Below, piece by piece: positions 21,021 through 27,860 of a stretch of 64,000 nucleotides of DNA. Position 1 is the first letter of the stretch, and every line of letters begins with the position of its first letter. The position numbers were made by a program, and so were the translations under genes. Location of the stretch: the NCBI GenBank assembly GCA_000720805.1, contig JODI01000008.1, positions 62,001 to 126,000 on the forward strand. The letters are read 5' to 3'. Origin of the DNA: Streptomyces violaceoruber. Its GTDB lineage: Bacteria > Actinomycetota > Actinomycetes > Streptomycetales > Streptomycetaceae. The notes below the pieces were generated by a model, which did not search any database, had not been told where the DNA came from, and was given only the letters and a program-made list of their open reading frames with translations.

Positions 21021-21722
21021 TCAGAAATCGAAGCCGAGCTGACCCTCGATCTCCGGAACGCTTCCATCCGCCCAACTGCGGACCTTCTTGAGGTGCCGCC
21101 ACTGAGGCAACGCATCAAGATACGCCCACGACAAGCGGTGGTACGGGGTGGGGCCCCGCTCCTCCAGTGCGGCCTTGTGCACAGGCGACGGATACCCGGC
21201 GTTGGCCGCAAAGTCGAAGTCTGCATGGTCGATACCCAGTTCGGCCATCATTTTGTCGCGCTGAACCTTGGCGATCACCGAGGCCGCCGCGACGGCCACA
21301 CAGGAACGGTCGCCCTTGATCACCGTACGGACGTTCCAGGGCGAACCCAGGTAGTTGTGCTTACCGTCGAGGATCACCGCGTCGGGACGCACCGGCAGGG
21401 ATTCCAGGGCACGCACGGCCGCTGTACGCAGGGCCGCCGTCATCCCCATCTGGTCGATCTCCTCGTGAGAGGCATGCCCCAGGGCGTACGACGTCACCCA
21501 TCCTCGCAACGTCTCGTCGAGCTCTGTGCGCCGCTTGACGGTGAGCAGTTTGGAGTCGGTGAGGCCTTCGGGAGGCCGGCGAAGTCCGGTGATCGCCGCG
21601 CAGACGGTGACGGGGCCGGCCCAGGCACCGCGCCCCACCTCGTCGACACCGGCAATGATCTTCGCTCCGGTCGTGGCGCGGAGGGAGCGCTCGACGGTGT
21701 GAGTAGGCGGTTCGTACGGCAT
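21021..21722 (-). CDS. rnhB: Ribonuclease HII
   Basis: A 233-residue type 2 RNase H that removes ribonucleotides embedded in DNA and RNA of hybrids. The signature [17 protein letters not shown] carries Asp27-Glu28. Asp119 in VILDGKHNY and the later [16 protein letters not shown] helix complete the active site and lid. [11 protein letters not shown] and the C-terminal helix are typical. The length is near the family norm. The downstream helicase-fragment-like gene follows after 68 bp on the same strand. Confidence 0.95.
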   Translation of the reverse strand: MPYEPPTHTVERSLRATTGAKIIAGVDEVGRGAWAGPVTVCAAITGLRRPPEGLTDSKLLTVKRRTELDETLRGWVTSYALGHASHEEIDQMGMTAALRTAAVRALESLPVRPDAVILDGKHNYLGSPWNVRTVIKGDRSCVAVAAASVIAKVQRDKMMAELGIDHADFDFAANAGYPSPVHKAALEERGPTPYHRLSWAYLDALPQWRHLKKVRSWADGSVPEIEGQLGFDF

Positions 21723-21804
21723 GGCGCCCTTAGCCTACGCCGCCGGGATCATCCTCCGACACCCCGGTTTCCCCGAAGGGCTTCACGGGCGCCGCGGGTC
21801 TCGC

Positions 21805-22425
21805 TCACCCACGCGTCGGCCGCAGCAGCGGAAGCATCAACTGGTCGATCATCTCCTCCAGATCTTGATCATTCCATTCGCTTGCGCACATCTTGGAGCG
21901 GTACATCATCATCGCCGGAATGGCGTCAAGGACATAGCCGTTCGCAGCGTCAGGTCGCACCTCACCCCGCCCAATGCCGCGACTGATGACCTCACCGAGC
22001 AGCTTGACGGTCGGCTCCACCACCCCCTTGACGATCACGTCATGGAGGCGCTCCGCCTCGGCGGAATCGCATTCGTGAATCACCGCCCTGAGAGCGAACC
22101 CGGGGCGGGAGAACATCGCCTCGCGAACCCACCGGCACAGCGCGACCAGGTCCGCGCGTACGTCGCCCAGATCGGGCGCCGCCGCCAGACGCGGCAGCCC
22201 GGCCTGCAGGGCGTCCGCCACGAGGTCCTCCTTGGAGGGCCAGCGACGGTAGACCGCAGCCTTGCCCGTCTGGGCCCCGGCGGCGACCCCCTCCATCGTC
22301 AACCCCTTCCAGCCGACCGTACCGAGCTGGTCCAGGGTGGCGTCGAGGATCGCGCGTTCGAGTACGGCGCCACGCCGACGAAGCGATGCCTGGGCGGGGG
22401 CAGCCGTCCAGTGCGAGGTAACCAT
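21805..22425 (-). CDS. TetR-family repressor of the adjacent MFS gene
   Basis: 206 residues from ATG 22425 (MVTSHWTAAP), with GGAG upstream; the longer frame to 22506 would run over the operator DNA. The N-terminal helix-turn-helix is ILDATLDQLGTVGWKGLTME, then GVAAGAQTGKAAVYRRWPSK. A TetR_C-type ligand domain follows (MFSRPGFALRAVIHEC, MMMYRSKMCASEW). It is divergent from a 14-TM exporter, with two near-identical palindromes between them, the classical arrangement of a drug-responsive efflux pair. Inducer unknown. Confidence 0.9.
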   Translation of the reverse strand: MVTSHWTAAPAQASLRRRGAVLERAILDATLDQLGTVGWKGLTMEGVAAGAQTGKAAVYRRWPSKEDLVADALQAGLPRLAAAPDLGDVRADLVALCRWVREAMFSRPGFALRAVIHECDSAEAERLHDVIVKGVVEPTVKLLGEVISRGIGRGEVRPDAANGYVLDAIPAMMMYRSKMCASEWNDQDLEEMIDQLMLPLLRPTRG

Positions 22426-22519
22426 CTGAGCGTCTCCAGCAAACAGGGAAGCGGGGGATTCCGGGGAGGGGAGCGCCGCGCTGCACCAGAGGGGGATGTG
22501 AGGCACGGCGACAAGACGA

Positions 22520-22537
22520 GTGAACGCTTGCGTTCTC
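22520..22537. promoter_or_regulatory. TetR operator 1 (proposed)
   Basis: GTGAACGCTTGCGTTCTC, an imperfect 18-bp palindrome in the divergent region. Its half-site GTGAACG is identical to that of the second site 48 bp away. Confidence 0.7.
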
Positions 22538-22567
22538 TAGTAGAGACTCACTACCGTTGTCGCGACA

Positions 22568-22585
22568 GTGAACGCAATCGTTCAC
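22568..22585. promoter_or_regulatory. TetR operator 2 (proposed)
   Basis: GTGAACGCAATCGTTCAC: 7-bp perfect arms GTGAACG/CGTTCAC around a 4-bp centre. It lies 25 bp upstream of the MFS GTG start, where bound repressor would block the MFS promoter. Confidence 0.75.
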
Positions 22586-22609
22586 TAAGGCATTTGTGGG
22601 GGACCCATA

Positions 22610-24157
22610 GTGACAACCTCTCAACTAACCCATGATCAGAAACCTGGTGCGGCCCGCCGGGAGGGGCATCCCGGCATCGCGCTCACCGTCATCGCGGCGT
22701 GCCAACTCATGGTGGTACTCGACGCGACGATTGTGAATATCGCTCTCCCGCACATTCAAAACGCTCTCAAGTTCAGCACGACCGACCTCACCTGGGTGGT
22801 CAGCGCCTACACGCTGACCTTCGGAGGCCTGCTCCTGCTGGGCGGCCGGGCCGGTGACATCCTCGGTCGACGCCGGGTCTTCATGACCGGCATCCTGCTG
22901 TTCACCTTCGCCTCGCTGCTCGGCGGATTCGCCCAGGAGCCCTGGCAGTTGCTGGCCGCCCGCGTCCTGCAGGGCGTGGGTGGCGCGATAGCGTCGCCCA
23001 CCTCGCTGGCACTGATCACCACCACGTTCCCCGAAGGGCCGGAACGCAATCGGGCCTTCGGTGTCTTCGCGGCGGTCTCCGCCGGCGGCGGTGCCATCGG
23101 GCTGCTCGCCGGGGGCATGCTCACCGAGTGGCTCGACTGGCGGTGGGTCCTCTTCGTCAACGTGCCGATCGGCGTGCTGATCGCCGTGCTCACCCCGCTG
23201 TACATCAGCGAGTCCCAGCGGCACACCGGTCGCTTCGACATCGCGGGCGCACTGACCTCGACGTCGGGCATGGCACTGCTGGTCTACGGCTTCATTCGCG
23301 CGGCCGACGACGGCTGGCGGGACAGCCTGACCATCGGCTCCTTCGGGGCCGCCGTGGTCCTGCTGCTGGCCTTCGCGTTCATCGAATCCCGCGCCAAGGA
23401 GCCGATCACCCCGCTCAGGATGTTCGCCGACCGAAACCGCTCGGGCACATACGTGATCATGCTGAGCCTCGCTGCGGCGATGTTCGGCATGTTCTTCTAC
23501 ATCGTGCTCTTCGTGCAGAACGTGCTGGGCTACAGCCCGATCAAGGCCGGTCTCGCCTTCCTTCCGGTGACGGTCGTGATCGCGCTGGGCGCGGGTCTGT
23601 CGCAGCGGTTCCTGCCGGTCCTCGGTCCCAAGCCGTTCATGCTGGTGGGCTCGGCGCTCGCGGCGATCGGGCTGGCCTGGCAGTCCCTCATCAGCTCCGA
23701 CAGTTCCTATGCCGGCGGGGTCCTCGGGCCGATGTTGGTGTTCGGCTTCGGGATGGGGCTGAACTTCGTCACGCTGACGCTCACCGCGGTCTCCGGAGTT
23801 GCCCAGCACGAGGCCGGTGCGGCGTCCGGACTGCTCAACACCACGCAGCAGGTGGGGGGTTCGCTCGGCCTGTCCATCCTGACGACCGTGTTCGGCTCGG
23901 CCAGCAAGAACGAGGCGGAGAAGCAGGTGCCGAAGTTCCTCGCCGACGGAACGGCGGAGCAGAAGGCGGAGTTCGCCAGGACGCGGCAGCTGCCCTCGCC
24001 CTGGGGCCATGAAGTGCTCGCCCAGGGCATCTCGACGGGCTTCATCGCGGCCGCGGCGATGGCCGTACTCGCCCTCGTGACCGCCTGGTTGGTGATCAGG
24101 GTCCGCAAGAGCGATCTGGACGCCCTCGCCGGCACGGCCGGGCCGGGACTCGGCTGA
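22610..24157 (+). CDS. MFS multidrug exporter, EmrB/QacA (DHA2) family
   Basis: A 515-residue proton-driven exporter with about 14 membrane segments, from GTG 22610 after GGGGGA. It has early DHA2 landmarks: VVLDATIVNIALPHI, TWVVSAYTLTFGGLLLLGGR, GDILGRRRVF (motif A) and GVGGAIASPTSLALI (motif C region). The C-terminus is a short basic tail. It is divergent from and probably repressed by the TetR gene through the two palindromes upstream. The substrate cannot be inferred. Confidence 0.93.
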   Translation: MTTSQLTHDQKPGAARREGHPGIALTVIAACQLMVVLDATIVNIALPHIQNALKFSTTDLTWVVSAYTLTFGGLLLLGGRAGDILGRRRVFMTGILLFTFASLLGGFAQEPWQLLAARVLQGVGGAIASPTSLALITTTFPEGPERNRAFGVFAAVSAGGGAIGLLAGGMLTEWLDWRWVLFVNVPIGVLIAVLTPLYISESQRHTGRFDIAGALTSTSGMALLVYGFIRAADDGWRDSLTIGSFGAAVVLLLAFAFIESRAKEPITPLRMFADRNRSGTYVIMLSLAAAMFGMFFYIVLFVQNVLGYSPIKAGLAFLPVTVVIALGAGLSQRFLPVLGPKPFMLVGSALAAIGLAWQSLISSDSSYAGGVLGPMLVFGFGMGLNFVTLTLTAVSGVAQHEAGAASGLLNTTQQVGGSLGLSILTTVFGSASKNEAEKQVPKFLADGTAEQKAEFARTRQLPSPWGHEVLAQGISTGFIAAAAMAVLALVTAWLVIRVRKSDLDALAGTAGPGLG

Positions 24158-24562
24158 TCCGGGCCGCCCCACGAAAGGCCACGGATGGCCGGATCCCGTC
24201 CGGGGGACCGATGACGAGGACGCCGGTCCGGCCATCCACATGCGGGGCGCTGTCGCCCTCGACAGGGCCGCCACGGCCACTCCGGTCAACACCACCACAA
24301 GGCCCGGCGCCAAGTCCATGATCACCTCCTGCGACTCCCTCGTGTCAGCCACCTGTGTGAGCTCATGCCCCACGTAGCGGATGACATGAGAACGCTCGCA
24401 CGGTCACGCAGAGTTCCCAACATGCACGCAGAGTTTCGGCGCGCCTGTCAACCAGGCCCGGCGACCGGACCGCGGAAGAGGGCAGGACGACGGAGGTCAC
24501 CCCGGAAGAGGGCAGGACCGCACAGAACGCCACGGCAGAGGGCAGGACCGCAGAGGGCTCCG
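24158..24562. other. 405-bp gap with strong unused-looking ribosome site and direct repeats
   Basis: Minus-strand AGGAGGTGATC directly precedes ATG 24319. The frame from there begins hydrophobic (MDLAPGLVVVLTGVAVAAL) but meets no stop until deep inside the antisense of the MFS gene, so no gene is called. A direct repeat CACGCAGAGTT occurs at 24405-24415 and 24425-24435 (20-bp period). The right end holds the 30-bp tandem repeat listed separately. Confidence 0.5.
24471..24560. repeat. Tandem repeat, 3 copies of 30 bp
   Basis: Exact 30-bp period: units at 24471-24500, 24501-24530 and 24531-24560 share a GGAAGAGGGCAGGAC core (GGCAGAGGGCAGGAC in the last). The array ends 2 bp before the end of the ADP-ribosylglycohydrolase gene. 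Confidence 0.85.
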
Positions 24563-25486
24563 TCACACAGCGGCGGTAACCCACGCCGGGACAGGCTCCG
24601 TGCGCGCCATCCACTCGGCGGGCGGTGTCCCCGCCTTCCCCGAGGCGATCACTCCTCCCACGATGGCGCAGGTCGTGTCCACATCGCCGCCGACCTGCGC
24701 GGTCGTCCAGAACGCCTGCGCGTAGTCCCGCATCGACCGGGCGGCCGACCAGAGCGCGAAGGGCACGGTGTCGTGGGCCGTCGTGCGCCGTCCGCAGCCG
24801 AGCACGGCAGCGACGGTGGCCGCGTCGTCGTAGTCGAGCATGTCCCTGGCCCGGCGCAGGCCCGCGCCCACGGCACTCTTCGGGACGAGCGCGATGACCC
24901 CGTCGAGCAGCGCCTCGGCGCTCGGTGGCCCGTCCGGGGCGCCGGCCAGCGCGGCGGCCGCGGCGACGGCCATGGCGCCGACCACGGCTTCACGGTGCTG
25001 ATGTGTGGGGTAGGCCGAGATCTCCGCCTGGTGAATCGCCTGCTCCGGATCGTCCGCGTACCAGGCACCCAGAGGCGCGACGCGCATCGCCGCGCCATTG
25101 CCCCAGGACCCCTGCCCGTTGAAGAGCGCGGCGGCGAGTTCACGCCAGTCGCCGCCCTCGCGGACCAGTCGCAGCAGGCGGCTGACCGCGGGGCCGTAGC
25201 CGCGGTCGACGTCGTGGTGCTCGGCGAAGGAGCGGGCCAGGGCGTCCTGGTCGATGCGGTGGTGAGCGGCCAGGACGGCGACCACGGAACCGGCCATTTC
25301 CGTGTCGTCGGTCCACTGCCAGGGGCCGGGCGGCAGTTCGCGGTCCTTCAGCAGGCCGTGGTTCACCGGCACGGAGAACTGCGAGCCCAGCGCGTCCCCC
25401 ACCGCCACTCCACGCAGGCTGGCGAGGGCGCGATCCAGACGCCCGGCGGAATCCAGGCGCCCGGCGGAAGAGGAGTCAGTGGTCAT
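24563..25486 (-). CDS. ADP-ribosylglycohydrolase family protein
   Basis: 307 residues from ATG 25486 (MTTDSSSAGRLD), preceded by GAGAGGG; the frame extends further only through antisense of the upstream gene. The DraG/ARH-type all-helical fold shows the dinuclear metal signatures GVAVGDALGSQF, WTDDTEMAG (first metal site) and GGDVDTTCAIVGGVIA (second site). Such enzymes remove ADP-ribose from proteins or cleave related ADP-ribosyl compounds; the target is unknown. It starts 13 bp after the phosphatase gene, so the two form an operon. The N-terminus repeats SAGRLD. Confidence 0.92.
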   Translation of the reverse strand: MTTDSSSAGRLDSAGRLDRALASLRGVAVGDALGSQFSVPVNHGLLKDRELPPGPWQWTDDTEMAGSVVAVLAAHHRIDQDALARSFAEHHDVDRGYGPAVSRLLRLVREGGDWRELAAALFNGQGSWGNGAAMRVAPLGAWYADDPEQAIHQAEISAYPTHQHREAVVGAMAVAAAAALAGAPDGPPSAEALLDGVIALVPKSAVGAGLRRARDMLDYDDAATVAAVLGCGRRTTAHDTVPFALWSAARSMRDYAQAFWTTAQVGGDVDTTCAIVGGVIASGKAGTPPAEWMARTEPVPAWVTAAV

Positions 25487-25499
25487 CGCCCTGCCCTCT

Positions 25500-26159
25500 C
25501 TACCCAGTGATCCTGTACGGTTCCGGATCCCGCCAGCGATCGAAAGGCCGGTCCAGCGCGTACTTGCCGTCGTCTCCGAGAACGAGCATCCGCATCTCCG
25601 CGTTCCCCGGGTTCGACAGCGACTCGAACTCCGCGACCGTCCAGTGGAACCAGCGCATACAGAACAGGCGCATGGCCAGGCCATGAGTGACCAGCAACAC
25701 GTTCGTCGGGTGGTCGGGGGCCTCGAAGCTTCGGTACAGGCTCTCCAGGAAGTTACCGACCCGGTCGTACACATCGGCGCCGGACTCACCCTGCGCGAAG
25801 CGGTAGAAGAAGTGACCGTACGCGTCCCGGTAGGCCTTCTGGAGGCGGACGTCGTCGCGGTCCTGCCAGTTTCCCCAGTCCTGCTCGCGCAGCCGGGGCT
25901 CCTCGCGCACACGTATGAGCTCGGGGTCGAGGTGGAAGGCGCGCAGCGTCTCGTGCGTACGACGGTACGGGGAGACGTACACGCTGATGCGCTCGCGGCC
26001 GAAGACCTCGCGGAGCCGCTTTCCGGTCTCCTCTGCCTGCTGCCACCCCCGCTCGGTCAAGGCGAGGGCGTGGTCGGGTTCACGCTCGTACACGGAGTCA
26101 TCAACATTGCCCGTTGACTCGCCGTGCCGGACAAGGACGATGCGCCGTGGTCGTGCCAT
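25500..26159 (-). CDS. Histidine phosphatase (phosphoglycerate mutase-like) family protein
   Basis: 219 residues from ATG 26159. It has the N-terminal catalytic motif RIVLVRHGESTGN, with the phospho-accepting His in RHG. The second histidine is in VLLVTHGLAMRL. SPYRRTHETL supplies the arginine-containing phosphate pocket. It is probably cytoplasmic, as no signal peptide is seen. The substrate is unclear: the family includes phosphoglycerate mutases, cobalamin and nucleotide phosphatases. It is the first gene of an operon with the ADP-ribosylglycohydrolase. Confidence 0.9.
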   Translation of the reverse strand: MARPRRIVLVRHGESTGNVDDSVYEREPDHALALTERGWQQAEETGKRLREVFGRERISVYVSPYRRTHETLRAFHLDPELIRVREEPRLREQDWGNWQDRDDVRLQKAYRDAYGHFFYRFAQGESGADVYDRVGNFLESLYRSFEAPDHPTNVLLVTHGLAMRLFCMRWFHWTVAEFESLSNPGNAEMRMLVLGDDGKYALDRPFDRWRDPEPYRITG

Positions 26160-26211
26160 GCCAAAACCCTAGATCGGATGAGGCCCCCGCGAGCACTCGT
26201 ACGGCCCTCAT

Positions 26212-26230
26212 ACGGTGTAGGTCACACCGT
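26212..26230. promoter_or_regulatory. Inverted repeat ACGGTGT-AGGTC-ACACCGT
   Basis: A perfect 7-bp inverted repeat with a 5-bp centre, 53 bp upstream of the phosphatase start and 48 bp beyond the end of the DUF4937-like gene (same strand). It could be an operator for the phosphatase/ADP-ribosylglycohydrolase operon or a weak terminator of the upstream gene. Confidence 0.45.
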
Positions 26231-26277
26231 TTCCGCACCACGGACCACGTCAGGCCACACGAACAGTAGTCCGGAGA

Positions 26278-26883
26278 TCAGACCGTCCAGCTCGGTTCGA
26301 GCTCCACGATGTCGCCCGTCAAGGAGGCGATGTCCGTCTCCGTCTGGGCCCGCAGGGCGAGTCGCTCCACGCGCTCGGTGCGGTACTTGCCGTGTTCGGC
26401 GGCCGACCGCCACATCGACAGGACCAGGAACTCGTGGCCCGGCGCCTCGCCGAAGAGGCCTCGGATCATGCCGGGGGAGCCGGCCATCGCGGGGTTCCAG
26501 ACCTTCTCCTGCATCAGCATGAAATGCTCGGCGCGATCCTCGTGGACCCGGCAGTGGGCGACCCGTACGAGGTCGGCGTCCGTGAATCGGGGTTCGAAGC
26601 CGGTCTTCACATCGAAGCGGTAGTCGAACAGCTTGGCCTGGATGTCCTTGAAAGTGCCCGACTGAGCAGCCGACAGCCGATCATGGGATCGGGCCATGAA
26701 GGAGTCGTAGAAGGCACGGCTCTCCCAGAAGGCGAAGATGTGCGCCACACCCTGTCGCCCCCGGCTCCACCCACCCCCCTGTCCCCGAAATCCCGGCTCC
26801 CCCAGAAGCCCCGCCCACTTTCGCTGCCCCCGCTCGAAACCGCGGCGGTCCACCACGGTGCAGCGAATCCACTTGACCAGCAC
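26278..26883 (-). CDS. DUF4937-like dimeric alpha/beta-barrel protein
   Basis: 201 residues from GTG 26883 (VLVKWIRCTVVDRRGF). Two related halves are apparent: one ending FWESRAFYDSFMARSHD, the other EHFMLMQEKVWNPAMAGSPG then FLVLSMWRSAAEHGKYRTERV. This is the layout of tandem antibiotic-monooxygenase-like (ABM) ferredoxin folds in YdbC/DUF4937 proteins. No catalytic residues can be assigned. The ribosome site is poor. It faces away from the TerD gene. Confidence 0.75.
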   Translation of the reverse strand: MLVKWIRCTVVDRRGFERGQRKWAGLLGEPGFRGQGGGWSRGRQGVAHIFAFWESRAFYDSFMARSHDRLSAAQSGTFKDIQAKLFDYRFDVKTGFEPRFTDADLVRVAHCRVHEDRAEHFMLMQEKVWNPAMAGSPGMIRGLFGEAPGHEFLVLSMWRSAAEHGKYRTERVERLALRAQTETDIASLTGDIVELEPSWTV

Positions 26884-27032
26884 CGCGCCATGGTAAGGCC
26901 ACGGAGCGTGGCGGTGGTCGTGCTCGTGCGGAGTGCTCCTCCACGAAAGCGCACGCGCGCGTGGCAGGATGGACAACCTGCCTTGCCTGCCCGGAAGTTC
27001 GGGTCGGCACCACAGGGAGAAGGGGAAGTCCG

Positions 27033-27566
27033 GTGAACGGCATCAGCAAGGGGATTCGCAAGGTCGAGATCGCCCTGAAGTGGAACCCGAGTGCGGCCGG
27101 GCAACCACCGACCGATCTGGACCTGGTGGCCGCGACCTACCTGGCAGGCGATCCCTATGGGGACCCGGCATATGTGGTGCACTTCGACAGCCGCTCCCCC
27201 GACGGCACCATCTACCTGAACCGGGACAGCAAGGACGGCAAGGGCTTCGGCTGGGACGAGGTCATGACGGTCGAACTCGACCGTCTCGACGCCCGCTACG
27301 CGCGCGTGGTGGTCGGTGTGGTCATCCAGCAGCGCCCGGACCATCGCACCTTCGTCAGCGTGCTCGATCCGGCTCTGCGCATTCGTGAGGGCTACACCGT
27401 TCTGGCCGAGGACGACTTCGGCAGCGTGCTCGGAGCGACGGCGTCGACCGTCGCAGAGTTCGTACGGCAGGACGGCGGCACCTGGGATCTCCATCCCGGA
27501 CTCCACGGCTTCGACGACGATCCCGCGACCTTCACGGCAACCATGGGTCGGGCACAGACGCCCTGA
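27033..27566 (+). CDS. TerD-family stress-response protein
   Basis: 177 residues from GTG 27033 (VNGISKGIRKVEIALKWNP), with GAAGGGGAAG upstream. It has the TerD-like beta-sandwich with acidic calcium-type loops: TDLDLVAATYL, IYLNRDSKDGKGFGWDEVMTVELDRLDARYARVVVGV and LAEDDFGSVLGATAS. Many Streptomyces carry several such genes, linked to tellurite/stress response and development. The rest of a ter operon is absent here. Confidence 0.85.
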   Translation: MNGISKGIRKVEIALKWNPSAAGQPPTDLDLVAATYLAGDPYGDPAYVVHFDSRSPDGTIYLNRDSKDGKGFGWDEVMTVELDRLDARYARVVVGVVIQQRPDHRTFVSVLDPALRIREGYTVLAEDDFGSVLGATASTVAEFVRQDGGTWDLHPGLHGFDDDPATFTATMGRAQTP

Positions 27567-27791
27567 CCGTCGGGCGCGCGAGGCTCGAGGGCCGCGCGTG
27601 CCGAGCCGACCACGCCGCTCACATCGCTCGCGCGGCCAGGCGGTCGCGATCGGCCAGGGCGGGCTGGTTACGACTTCCTGGCCCCGTCCGCTGGTTCGCT
27701 TCGAGCGGTACCGCAGCTGGGCCGGTTCAGACGGGCCGCCGACGGACTCGCTGAAGTGCCGGCCACGACAGCGAGCCCGCCTCAAAGGCCG

Positions 27792-27827
27792 AGGGCGGTG
27801 GCGCCGGCGAACCGGCTCCACCGCCCT
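27792..27827 (-). terminator. nrdJ terminator hairpin
   Basis: Outer arms AGGGCGGTGG / CCACCGCCCT and inner CCGG/CCGG around CGAA, 34 bp past the nrdJ stop. It lies in the 294-bp convergent gap with the TerD gene, which shows no other feature. Confidence 0.75.
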
Positions 27828-27860
27828 GACCAACAGGTCACACCCCGAGGGTGCGCGGAA

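Noticed and set aside
24471..24560. CRISPR-like array
   Set aside because: The 30-bp units are contiguous with no unique spacers, so it is a tandem repeat.
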